Translations under genes and position numbers: made by a program
Assembly (NCBI GenBank): GCA_019009955.1
Contig: CM032230.1
Coordinates: forward strand, 17,217,501 to 17,281,500
DNA length: 64,000 nucleotides
Source of the DNA: Riptortus pedestris
Taxonomy: Eukaryota > Arthropoda > Insecta > Hemiptera > Alydidae
Direction: 5' to 3'
Notes under the pieces: generated by a model
Seen by the model: only the letters and a program-made list of their open reading frames with translations
The model's database searches: none
What the model was told of the DNA's origin: nothing
Shown: positions 1-9,000 of the stretch, one piece after another
How positions within the stretch are numbered: the first letter of the stretch is position 1
Layout of the letters: the number at the start of each line of letters is the position of its first letter

Positions 1-1372
1 TCATTCCCCAATGCTATATCTATCCCCCGATACTATCTCTCTCCTCCGATAATATCATCCCCCAATGCTATATCTATCCCCCGATACTATCTCTCTCCTC
101 AGATACTATCATCCCCCAATGCTATATCTATCCCCCGATACTATCTCTCTCCTCCGATACTATCATCCCCCGATACAATCTCTATCCCCCGATACTATCT
201 CTCTCCTCCGATACTATCATCCCCCGATACAATCTCTATCCCCCGATACTATCTCTCTCCTCCGATACTATCATCCCCAATGCTATACGGGTATCTACCC
301 CCAATGCTATATCTATCCCCCGATACTATCTCTCTCCTCCGATACTATCATCCCCCCATCCAATATCTATCCCCCGATACTATCTCTATCCCCTGATTCT
401 TTAATCCCCCTATGCTATATCTATCCCCCGATACTATCTCTCTCCTCCGATAATATCATCCCCCAATGCTATATCTATCCCCCGATACTATCTCTCTCCT
501 CCGATAATATCATCCCCCAATGCTATATCTATCCCCCGATACTATCTCTCTCCTCCGATAATATCATCCCCCAATGCTATATCTATCCCCGATACTATCT
601 CTCTCCTCCGATAATATCATCCCCCAATGCTATATCTATCCCCCGATACTATCTCTCTCCTCCGATACTATCATCCCCAATGCTATATCTATCCCCCGAT
701 ACTATCTCTCTCCTCTGATACTATCATTCCCCAATGCTATATCTATCCCCCGATACTATCTCTCTCCTCCGATACTATCATCCCCAATGCTATACGGGTA
801 TCTACCCCCAATGCTATATCTATCCCCCGATACTATCTCTCTCCTCCGATACTATCATCCCCTGATACAATCTCTATCCCCCGATACAATCTCTATCCCC
901 CGATACTATCTCTCTCCTCTGATAATAGCATCCCCCAATGCTATATCTATCCCCCGATACTATCTCTCTCCTCTGATACTATCATTCCCCAATGCTATAT
1001 CTATCCCCCGATACTATCTCTCTCCTCTGATACTATCATTCCCCAATGCTATATCTATCCCCCGATACTATCTCTCTCCTCCGATAATATCATCCCCCAA
1101 TGCTATATCTATCCCCCGATACTATCTCTCTCCTCCGATACTATCATCCCCAATGCTATACGGGTATCTACCCCCAATGCTATATCTATCCCCCGATACT
1201 ATCTCTCTCCTCCGATACTATCATCCCCCGATACAATCTCTATCCCCCGATACTATCTCTCTCCTCCGATACTATCATCCACCAATGCTATATCTATCCC
1301 CCCATACTATCTCTCTCCCCGATACTATTTCAATCACCCGATACAATTCAGTCCCCGTATACTATTTTTATC
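1..1372. repeat. 18/54-bp satellite array with higher-order variants
   Basis: Tandem array already running at the window edge. The basic motif is about 18 bp (CCCCGATACTATCTCTAT and variants). Three diverged versions make a 54-bp unit: an AATGCTATATCTAT version, a GATACTATCTCTCT version and a CTCCGATACTATCATC version. A variant block containing TATACGGGTATCTACCCCC recurs near 284, 791 and 1157, so larger blocks have been duplicated. Because 18 and 54 are multiples of three and the motif lacks stops, long open frames (65-718, 574-1473, 627-1448) arise from the repeat itself. They are not gene-like. The array lies just upstream of a coding exon and is probably intronic. Confidence 0.95.
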
Positions 1373-1375
1373 CCA

Positions 1376-1608
1376 GGTTAATCAGAAACTCTTTTTTGTG
1401 GCTCCTCACAATTCTTTTTTACAAACGCTTAGCGCTTTCGGGAATTAAATTCCCATCTTCAGATCTGAACTGAGCTCAGTGCATCGGCTGAGGTCAGCCC
1501 ATTGGCATCTCCATAGGCATCTGAAGATGGGAATTTAATTCCCGAAAGCGCTAAGCGTTTGTAAAAAAATGTTGTGAGGAGCCACAAAAAAGTGTTTCAG
1601 ATGAACCA
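1376..1608. mobile_element. Foldback / MITE-like long inverted repeat
   Basis: Two near-perfect arms, 1391-1464 and 1519-1592 (74 bp each), are inverted around a spacer of about 54 bp. Each arm carries the string CGCTTTCGGGAATTAAATTC in one orientation. Weaker inverted similarity extends outward to about 1376 and 1608. The element interrupts the 54-bp satellite, which resumes in decayed form at about 1655. No open frame of note is present. It could be a MITE, a foldback element or a hairpin-RNA locus. The sequence shows only the inverted structure. Confidence 0.85.
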
Positions 1609-1654
1609 AAATTCATCACCCTCACCACCAACTGAAAATACAAATGAGTATTTT

Positions 1655-1965
1655 TATCCTCCCCCCCTACTATTTTTATCTTCCGATACAATTTTAATCC
1701 TCCGATACTATTTCAATCATCTGATTCTATTTCTATGCCCGATACTAACTCCTTACCCAGATACTATCTCCATCCTCTGATACTATTTCTATCCCCCATA
1801 ATACTTCTATACCCCGATACTACCCCTGATGTAATATCTATCCCCAGATATTGTCTCTATCTTCGATACTATCACTTTTCACGATACTATCATTATACCC
1901 TGATACTATAATTATACCCTGATACTATCTATATACACCGATTCTATCTTTATTCCCGATATGAA
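1655..1965. repeat. Decayed 18-bp satellite
   Basis: Repeated CCGATACTATTTCTAT-like motifs about 18 bp apart continue the array seen at 1-1372 but are much more diverged. They run to within about 40 bases of the splice acceptor at 2007. Confidence 0.8.
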
Positions 1966-1972
1966 AAGTCCT

Positions 1973-2007
1973 CTAACTGTTACTTTTCTTCTTCTTTTTT
2001 TTCCCAG
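1973..2007 (+). promoter_or_regulatory. Intron branch site and 3' splice acceptor
   Basis: CTAAC at 1973-1977 resembles a branch site. It is followed by a pyrimidine tract and TTCCCAG ending at 2007. The open frame 2008-2520 starts immediately after the AG, and its first codon (TTG) is not a start codon. This is therefore read as an intron-exon boundary rather than a translation start. Confidence 0.7.
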
Positions 2008-2520
2008 TTGGATTTTCATAATTGGATTCTGACACCCAGCTATGGATCTGTGCCATTGGAGAACCTAACTCTTGGAGGTATAGAGTTGCGGTCAGGTAAC
2101 CAGGTAGGGATGAACTCTCTCTACAGGACCGGCGATAGTTTCGCTGTCTCTGGGACAGGCTTCACCACCTACAAGTATCGAGTGGGCTTCAGGCTGCTCC
2201 TCTTAACCTTCGGCGATATTCGGATAGATGGCAAGTCTAGCTCAGGATATGCCAGGATCCGGAACAACTCCCTCCAGATCGACTTCACATTACGCAACTC
2301 TACTTCTTGCAAGGTCGCTCTCGAACAATATAGGTTCACTGATTTTAGCAACATTGAATTCGGCTCGTCCGACCCAGACCTCGATGGCTCTGACGTAGCT
2401 AGCCTGTTCCAAGGAAGGTTGTTGCAGTTGGTCAACGAGATACAAAACAGAAACAGGTTAGGCTTCGAGAACCATTTGCAACCATTATGCCTTCATCCCC
2501 AAACTCCAATAGGTCGTTGA
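2008..2520 (+). CDS. Terminal exon of a secreted lipid-binding-fold (TULIP / group-7-allergen-like) protein, tentative
   Basis: An open frame of 170 codons ends at TGA 2518-2520. It begins right after a strong splice acceptor and lacks an ATG start, so it is the last exon of a gene whose earlier exons lie upstream, beyond the satellite. GC content is clearly higher than the surroundings and the frame is clean. The protein has alternating hydrophobic and polar residues typical of long beta strands. It has a GGIELRSGN opening, a YRVGFRLLLLTFGDIRIDG strand pair, a cysteine in STSCKVALEQYRF, and a C-terminal amphipathic segment around SLFQGRLLQLVNEIQNR. This layout resembles arthropod TULIP-fold proteins (mite group 7 allergen, takeout/JHBP class), which bind lipids outside the cell. 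That family call is from pattern memory and is tentative. That it is coding is much surer. No neighbouring exon could be identified in the window. Confidence 0.72.
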   Translation: MDFHNWILTPSYGSVPLENLTLGGIELRSGNQVGMNSLYRTGDSFAVSGTGFTTYKYRVGFRLLLLTFGDIRIDGKSSSGYARIRNNSLQIDFTLRNSTSCKVALEQYRFTDFSNIEFGSSDPDLDGSDVASLFQGRLLQLVNEIQNRNRLGFENHLQPLCLHPQTPIGR

Positions 2521-2877
2521 AGATCTAAAAGTACTTTGCAGTCGTATTTTGATTCTTCGAAAGGTATCTTGAATATTTTTGTTTATAAAATATAGTATCT
2601 CATAGAAAATACATTAGTCACTAAGTTTTTTATTAAAATTCTGTCACTGAATTATTTGATATTTAACACGGAAATATAAAAAAAAACACCCACCTTCCTA
2701 TTCAATTCTTATTATTAGAGAATATTTTTGTGAAGTTTATTGCTTAGTTTACTATTAAATAAATGTTTTTTACTAACTATAATTTGCAGTTTTATTTATT
2801 ATTTTTACCTGGTAATAATGAGCTCTTGTTCCTCTCTCTCTAGAGTGTCTAGTTTGATAATTCATTTCTATAATAGA
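2521..2877 (+). other. 3' flank / probable 3' UTR of the exon
   Basis: AT-rich sequence after the stop codon. A canonical AATAAA lies at 2758-2763, and earlier weaker ATTAAA-like strings also occur. Either could end the transcript. No other feature is seen. Confidence 0.4.
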
Positions 2878-3052
2878 AACCTAGAGTGGCGAGTTCGATT
2901 CTCGCCTGGGGAAAGGAAATTATTTAGTGACGGAATTCATTAAATAACATCCTAAAATCCCACCCTGGCTAGAAAAGGGTGGTAACCTGTAGATAACCCG
3001 TCCCAATTAGCCAAAGTTGCAAAAAGTGGACGTTAATAAATAATAATAATAA
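2878..3052 (+). repeat. tRNA-derived SINE (short-head subfamily)
   Basis: Starts at AACCTAGAGTGGCGAG with a tRNA B-box-like GAGTTCGATTC. The family body follows: TTTAGTGACGAA..CATTAAATAA, then CCCTGGCTAGAAAAGGGTGG, then ACCTGTAGATAACCCG. It ends in GTGGACGTTAATAAATAATAATAAT. The same 5' breakpoint is seen in the copies at 26965, 37133 and 52152. Confidence 0.8.
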
Positions 3053-3084
3053 AGTGCTTCATCAATAGATATTAGATACATTTT

Positions 3085-3490
3085 TATAACATAAATTAAT
3101 TTATTTAAATAGAACTCTAGCGTTTGTCTGATTTTCTATTTAAATTCGGCTGGAACACATTTCTTTCACCTTACAGTCCATTTATTTTTCAAAAATAGCA
3201 TCAAATCTTGCCTGTCTGTCAGCTCGTCGGTCACTCAATCATTACTTCGAGGATTTCAATGTGCATTAATGAGAGTCAACTATCCCAAGGTACAAAAGCT
3301 TGGTGAGAGTTCGAATTTTTTAGTAGGAGAGGAGGGGGGTTACTTTGGCTCCAAGACACATACATGTCAATATCTTCGTTAATATTGGTTTTATATGAAA
3401 ACTGTAAAGTAAAAGTTGTGTTTAGAATAACGATTAAGATTCTAAGGTTATTTATTTATAAATTTAGAAGTTTTGACTTCAACTTGAACA
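3085..3490 (+). repeat. Dispersed repeat family R2, copy 1
   Basis: Shares a series of ordered blocks with 14420-14790: ACTCTA..GTTTGTCTG, TTTAAATTC-GC-GG, TCTTG-CTGTCTG, GAGTCAACTATCC, and TTGTGTTTAGAAT. No coding potential is visible. It may be a non-coding part of a larger element. Confidence 0.55.
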
Positions 3491-3640
3491 AGATGAAGGC
3501 ATGACCTATAAAAAAGCCATAAGTTCTTATCTTAAAAAGTTAAAAGTAAATCCTTATCTACAGATTAGCATCCTTTTCGAGCCAAGGTACGACTAAAGAT
3601 TGTGTGTAATGAGTTTGTCCCTAAATGAATTCCTATTTCG

Positions 3641-3874
3641 AAGGTGGAGCTCATGTGAGTTACGGCATTGGTCTTACCTCTCATGGAAAATCAAGAATCG
3701 TGAGTTCTATTCTCACATTGATAATATAAATTTATTTAGTGACGAACTCATTAAGTAAAATGAGGCCCACCCAGGCTAGAAAAGTGTGGAACCCTGTGGA
3801 TAACCCGCCCCAATTAGCCATAGTAGCACAAAGTAACGTCCCCTTTTTGTAATAATAAATAAATAATAATAATA
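3641..3874 (+). repeat. tRNA-derived SINE (longer tRNA-like head)
   Basis: The head has an A-box-like GTGAGTTACGGCATTGGTCTT and a B-box-like GTGAGTTCTATTCTC. The shared SINE body follows (TTTAGTGACGAACTCATTAA, GGCTAGAAAAG, GGATAACCCG). It ends in (AATA)n repeats to about 3874. Confidence 0.78.
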
Positions 3875-4579
3875 GGTCGTAGGTGAGAATTGAAATCACA
3901 ACTAAAACATATTAAACATAAATTTTTATATACATAAGTTTTTATGGTCTTTGAAATTTCTATAAAAAGTAACCATTTATCTTTTATTATATTAAGAATT
4001 AATGTTGCCATAATTTCAGGAATAAAAATAATGATTAAAATCTTTTCTATGAGACTACACGCAGCTTTCTATCCAATCTCGAGGAGTCTGAAGACATTCT
4101 ACATTTCCTGTTTGCCACATTTAATGGGAATTAGAAATGGCGAATTTTGGAAAAAGACACGCGGAATTGAATTGTAGAAAGTTCTCTATTATAATTAAGT
4201 ATGAGAAAGAACAATGTGATTTCTCTTTATTGTCAGAGAACTAGCTTCTATTTTTTTTTTTCTTCAAATATTTATGCCAAGGGTCAACAATAACAAAAAA
4301 CTTTCTTCTACGCAGAGTTTAATGTATGATGGCCTATATGTTTCATGGCCTATATACAACCTCTTCAGGTGCTATTCCTTTTCTATAAACAATAACAAAT
4401 AATGTGTATGAAACCCTAAACACAATTTTTTCGTAATTGCAACCTTAATTCTAACAACCATTAAAACATTTATAATTCAAATTAGTTAACTGGAAAAATA
4501 TAGTTCATTTTAATTTTTAACTAAATAATTTAGTTAGTTAATGTTTCAGTAAAAATAGTGCCTCAAACAAAAACAATCC
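3875..4579. other. No identifiable feature
   Basis: AT-rich sequence with short chance open frames. I see no splice-flanked exon, RNA gene or clear repeat. Confidence 0.5.
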
Positions 4580-4977
4580 AAAACAATATGGATCATATTC
4601 GTTAGTGACAGAAATCGGACTAGGAATAGGGGAGAGGGTTTGATGAGAGGAATACTAAAATAATTATTATAATATAATGAGTGAGGTTGCTAAGTGTTAT
4701 TGAAGCAATCTTGTTAAACTATTGTTGGTCTACGATTATTGTTCTTTGCAGTTTTATTGTAAGTCAAATGTTAAGCTCATTATTTTTTCTTAGGATTATT
4801 ATAATTATTTATTCTCTTAGATTTTTCTTGTTTTCTGTCTTCATTAAACTCCCTTTTCAACTGATTGGGTTTTTACATAGAAGTAGAGAATATGTGGAGA
4901 GTTGAGATTATTGGTGTATCACACCAGCATGTGGGAAATTTCCTTAATTTACACAGCCCCTGCAAGACGGAATTTTT
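4580..4977 (+). mobile_element. HLE element, diverged right part
   Basis: Contains the family blocks TTCGTTAGTGACAGAAATCGG and AGCAATCTTGTTAAACTATT. It ends with a decayed right terminus: GTGGGAAATTTCCTTAATTT, then ACACAGCCCCTGCAAGACGG, then a T run at 4971-4978. The left end is missing. Confidence 0.65.
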
Positions 4978-5195
4978 TATGTATATCGTCAATTAGTCTC
5001 CTTTATATTCTGCTAGTTATATGCTAAGAAATAGTTTTATAGGCTTTCTCTCTTTTAATTAGTTTGAGTTGTTGAAGTATATGAAATTTCTCTTTCTGTG
5101 TAGTTGGAATAATGTATTTAGCCAGGGCTATGGAGCCTTGTAGAACTACATTATTTCTAGCCAATTATCAAGATGGTCAGGTTAAGCCCAGCTCT
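4978..5195. other. No identifiable feature
   Basis: AT-rich. A weak 9-bp inverted repeat (AATAATGTA / TACATTATT) flanks a stretch of about 30 bp near 5110-5150. Nothing else is seen. Confidence 0.4.
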
Positions 5196-5310
5196 CGTCA
5201 GTGCTGCCCTTCTCAAAGGGCACAACTGATGCAGCACTGACGCAGAAAAACTTATAATCCTCCGCAGGGAACTTATAATCCTACACGGGGAACTTATAAT
5301 GCTGATAAAG
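5196..5310. repeat. Nested hairpin followed by three 20-bp repeats
   Basis: CGTCAGTGCTGC (5196-5207) pairs with GCAGCACTGACG (5231-5242). Between them lies a second stem, GCCCTT/AAGGGC (5206-5221). Immediately after it, a unit of about 20 bp containing GGGAACTTATAATCC occurs three times with small changes up to about 5305. Confidence 0.7.
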
Positions 5311-5800
5311 AGAAAAAAAGTGGTATTAATTACAGGCGGTGTGAAAGGAATGAGAAGGTACTTAATATATAAGAGCGATTAGTATCTTATAACTTGTGAT
5401 CAGGATTCCTAGCTATAATCTCTCGCAGGCATCCTCTACCAGCTTCTCCTATCATTTAACATAAATAAATCATATATACAATTAATATAAACTACATTGT
5501 CTATAATATTCGGAAGAACATAGAAGAAACGTTGAACTTCACATTTTGGGCCCGGGGCACAATGTTCTATTTGTAATCAGTTCAATTTAAATAATAACTG
5601 AAGAACAACAGAAAGATATTGAAAAAGAAGTCACAAATGGAGTGTATGTGGAAAGCGTACAATTACAGATCCACTCCCAAGCTCTCCATAATTGATGAGA
5701 ACTTGACAGGAGTTATGGTACGATCCTTGAGGGAGAACTCTAGCCTGGTAAGGTCAGTCTGCTTTGTAGTCTTTCCGTCATACCTCAGAAAATGGTCAAT
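5311..5800. other. No identifiable feature
   Basis: Mixed-composition sequence. A 73-codon open frame at 5619-5840 has no recognisable motif and runs into the next repeat. Confidence 0.4.
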
Positions 5801-6023
5801 TTGGTGCAGTGTTGGGTCTTTCTGTCAAGTCATAGCATAAAGTCAGTTTGCGTAGCTAGTGCAGAGACATTCTGGCATGTCTCGGCGAATAATCCCATTG
5901 AGTTCTAGTGTTGAGTCTTTCTGTCATGACTCAGCATAATGGCAGTTTGCGTAAGTAGTGCAGATACTTTCTGTCATCCCAGATCCGATTGTAGTGTTGG
6001 GTCATACCTCAGCATAAAATCAA
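5801..6023. repeat. Short tandem repeat of about 85-100 bp
   Basis: GTGTTGGGTCTTTCTGTCA-like starts occur near 5809, 5909 and 5994. Each is followed by a shared CAGCATAA..CAGTTTGCGTA..AGTGCAGA sequence. It adjoins the large 52-bp array. Confidence 0.7.
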
Positions 6024-9000
6024 TCCTTGGTCTGTTAGGCTAAAGTACAGGATGTTGAGAGTCGGTGAAACGGCATCCGCCGTCCGTTAGTTAAAAAATC
6101 AAGATATTGGGAGGCGGTGGAGCAGGATCCTTGACTCTTTTGAGAGAATGCAAGGATGTTTGGAGGGAATGGAGCAGCATCCTTGGTTTGGAGTAGAACG
6201 TCGGGCTGTTGGGGGGAGGTGAAACAGCATCCTTGGTCCTTCGGGGAGAATACAAGGATGATGGGAAAAGGTGGAACAGCATCCGTGTTCCTTCGGGGAG
6301 AATACCAGGTTGTTGGGAGAAGGTGAAACAGTATCCTTGGACCTTCGGGGAGAATACCAGGATGATGGGAGGAGGTGGAACAGCATCCTTGGTCCTTCGG
6401 GGAGATTACCAGGATGTTAGGAGGAGATTGAACCGTATCCTTGGTCCTTCGTGGAGAAAGCAGGATGATGGGAGGAGGTGGAACAGCATCCTTGGTCCTT
6501 CGGGGAGAATACAAGGATGATGGGAAAAGGTGGAACAGCATCCGTGGTCCTTCGGGGAGAATACCAGGTTGTTGGGAGAAGGTGAAACAGTATCCTTGGA
6601 CCTTCGGGGAGAATACCAGGATGATGGGAGGAGGTGGAAATGCATCCTTGGTCCTTCGGGGAGAATACCAGGATGATGAGAGGAGGTGGAACAGTATCCT
6701 TGGTCCTTCGGGGAGAATACCAGGATGATGGGAAAAGGAGGAACAGCATCCGTGGTCCTTCGGGAGAATACCATGATGTTAGGAGGAAGGTGAATAGTAT
6801 CCTTGGTCCTTCGTGGAGAATACCAGGATGATGAGAGGAGGTGGAACAGTATCCTTGGTCCTTCGGGGAGAATACCAGGATGATGGGAGGAGGTGAAACA
6901 GCATCCTTGGTCTGTCAGGGAGAATACCATGATGTTAGGAGGAAGGTGAATAGTATCCTTGGTCCTTCGTGGAGAATACCAGGATGATGGGAGGAGGTGG
7001 AACAGTATCCTTGGTCCTTCGGGGAGAATACCAGGATCATGGGAGGAGGTGAAACAGCATCCTTGGTCTGTCAGGGAGAATACCATGATGTTAGGAGGAA
7101 GGTGAACAGTATCCTTGGTCCTTCGTGGAGAATACCAGGATGATGAGAGGAGGTGGAACAGTATCCTTGGTCCTTCGGGGAGAATACCAGGATGTTGGGA
7201 GGAGGTGAAACAGCATCCTTGGTCCTTCAGGGAGAATACCATGATGTTGCGAGGAGGTGGAACAGTATCCTTGGTCCTTCGGGGAGAATACCAGGATGAT
7301 GGGAGGAGGTGAAACAGCATCCTTGGTCCTTCGGGGAGAATACCAGGATGTTAGGAGGAGGTTGAAGCAGCATCCTTGGTCCTTCGGGGAGAATACCAGG
7401 ATGTTGGGAGGAGGTGGAACAGTATCCTTGGTCCTTCGGGGAGAATACCAGGATGTTGAGAGTGGGTGAAACGGCATCCGCCGTCCGTTAGTCAAAAAAT
7501 CAAGATATTGGGAGGCGGTGGAGCAGGATTCTTGGCTCTTTTGAGAGAATGTCAGGATGTTGGGAGGGAATGGAGCAGCATCCTTGGTTTGGAGTAGAAC
7601 GTCGGGCTGTTGGGGGAGGTGAAACAGCATCCTTGGTCCTTCGGGGAGAATACCAGGATGTTAGGAGGAGGTGGAACAGCATCCTTGGTCCTTCGGGGAG
7701 AATACCAGGATGTTAGGAGGAGGTGGAACAGTATCCTTGGTCCTTCGGGGAGAATACCAGGATGTTGGGAGGAGGTGAAACAGCATCCTTGGTCCTTCGG
7801 GGAGAATACCAGGATGATAGGAGGAGGTGGAACAGCATCCTTGGTCCTTCGGGGAGAATACCAGGATGATGGGAGGAGGTGAAACAGCATCCTTGGTCCT
7901 TCGGGGAGAATACCAGGATGCTGGGAAAAGGAGGAACAGCATTCGTGGTCCTTCGGGGAGAATACCAGGATGTTGGGAGAAGGTGAAACAGTATCCTTGG
8001 ACCTTCGGGGAGAATACCAGGATGATGGGAGAGGTGGAACAGCATCCTTGGTCCTTCGGGGAGATTACCAGGATGTTAGGAGGAGGTTGAACAGTATCCT
8101 TGGTCCTTCGTGGAGAATACCAGGATAATGGGAGGAGGTGAAACAGCATCCTTGGTTCTTCGGGGAGCATACCAGGATGATGGGAGGAGGTGAAACAGCA
8201 TCCTTGGTCCTTCGGGGAGAATACCAGGATGTTGGGAGGAGGTGGAACAGCATGCTTGGTCTTTACGTGAGAATACCAGGATGTTGGGAGGAGGTGGAAC
8301 AGCATCCTTGGTCCTTCGAAGAGAATACCAGGATGTTGGGAGGAGGTAGACAGCATTCTTGGTCCTTCGGGGAGACTAGCAGGATGTTGGGAGGAGGTGG
8401 AACAGCATTCTTGGTCCTTCGGGGAGAATACCAGGATGATGGGAGTAGGTGAAACAGCATCCTTGGTCCTTCGGGAAGAATACCAGGATGTTAGGAGGAG
8501 GTGAAACAGCATCCTTGGTCCTTCGGGAAGAATACCAGGATGTTGGGAGGAGGTGAAATAGTATCCTTGGACCTTCGGGGAGAATACCAGGATGATGAGA
8601 GGAGGTGTAACAGCATTCTTGGTCCTTCGAAGAGAATACCAGGATGTTAGGAGGAGGTGGAACAGCATCCTTGGTCCTTCGGGAGAATACCAGGATGTTT
8701 GGAGGAGGTGGAACAGCATCCTTGGTCTTCGGGAGAATACCAGGATGTTGGGAGGAGGTGAAACAGCATCCTTGGTTCTTCGGGGAGCATACCAGGATGA
8801 TGGGAGGAGGTGAAACAGCATCCTTGGTCCTTCGGGGAGAATACCAGGATGATAGGAGGAGGTGGAACAGCATCCTTGGTCCTTCGGGGAGAATACCAGG
8901 ATGATGGGAGGAGGTGAAACAGCATCCTTGGTCCTTCGGGGAGAATACCAGGATGTTAGGAGGAGGTGGAAACATCCTTGGTCCTTCGGGGAGAATACCA

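Noticed and set aside
65..1473. Several long + strand open frames of 93-299 codons
   Set aside because: They are readings of the 18/54-bp satellite in different frames. Peptides are periodic and overlap each other.
3641..3720. tRNA-like sequence considered as a tRNA gene
   Set aside because: It lacks a foldable cloverleaf and 3' acceptor pairing and is joined to a repeated SINE body.
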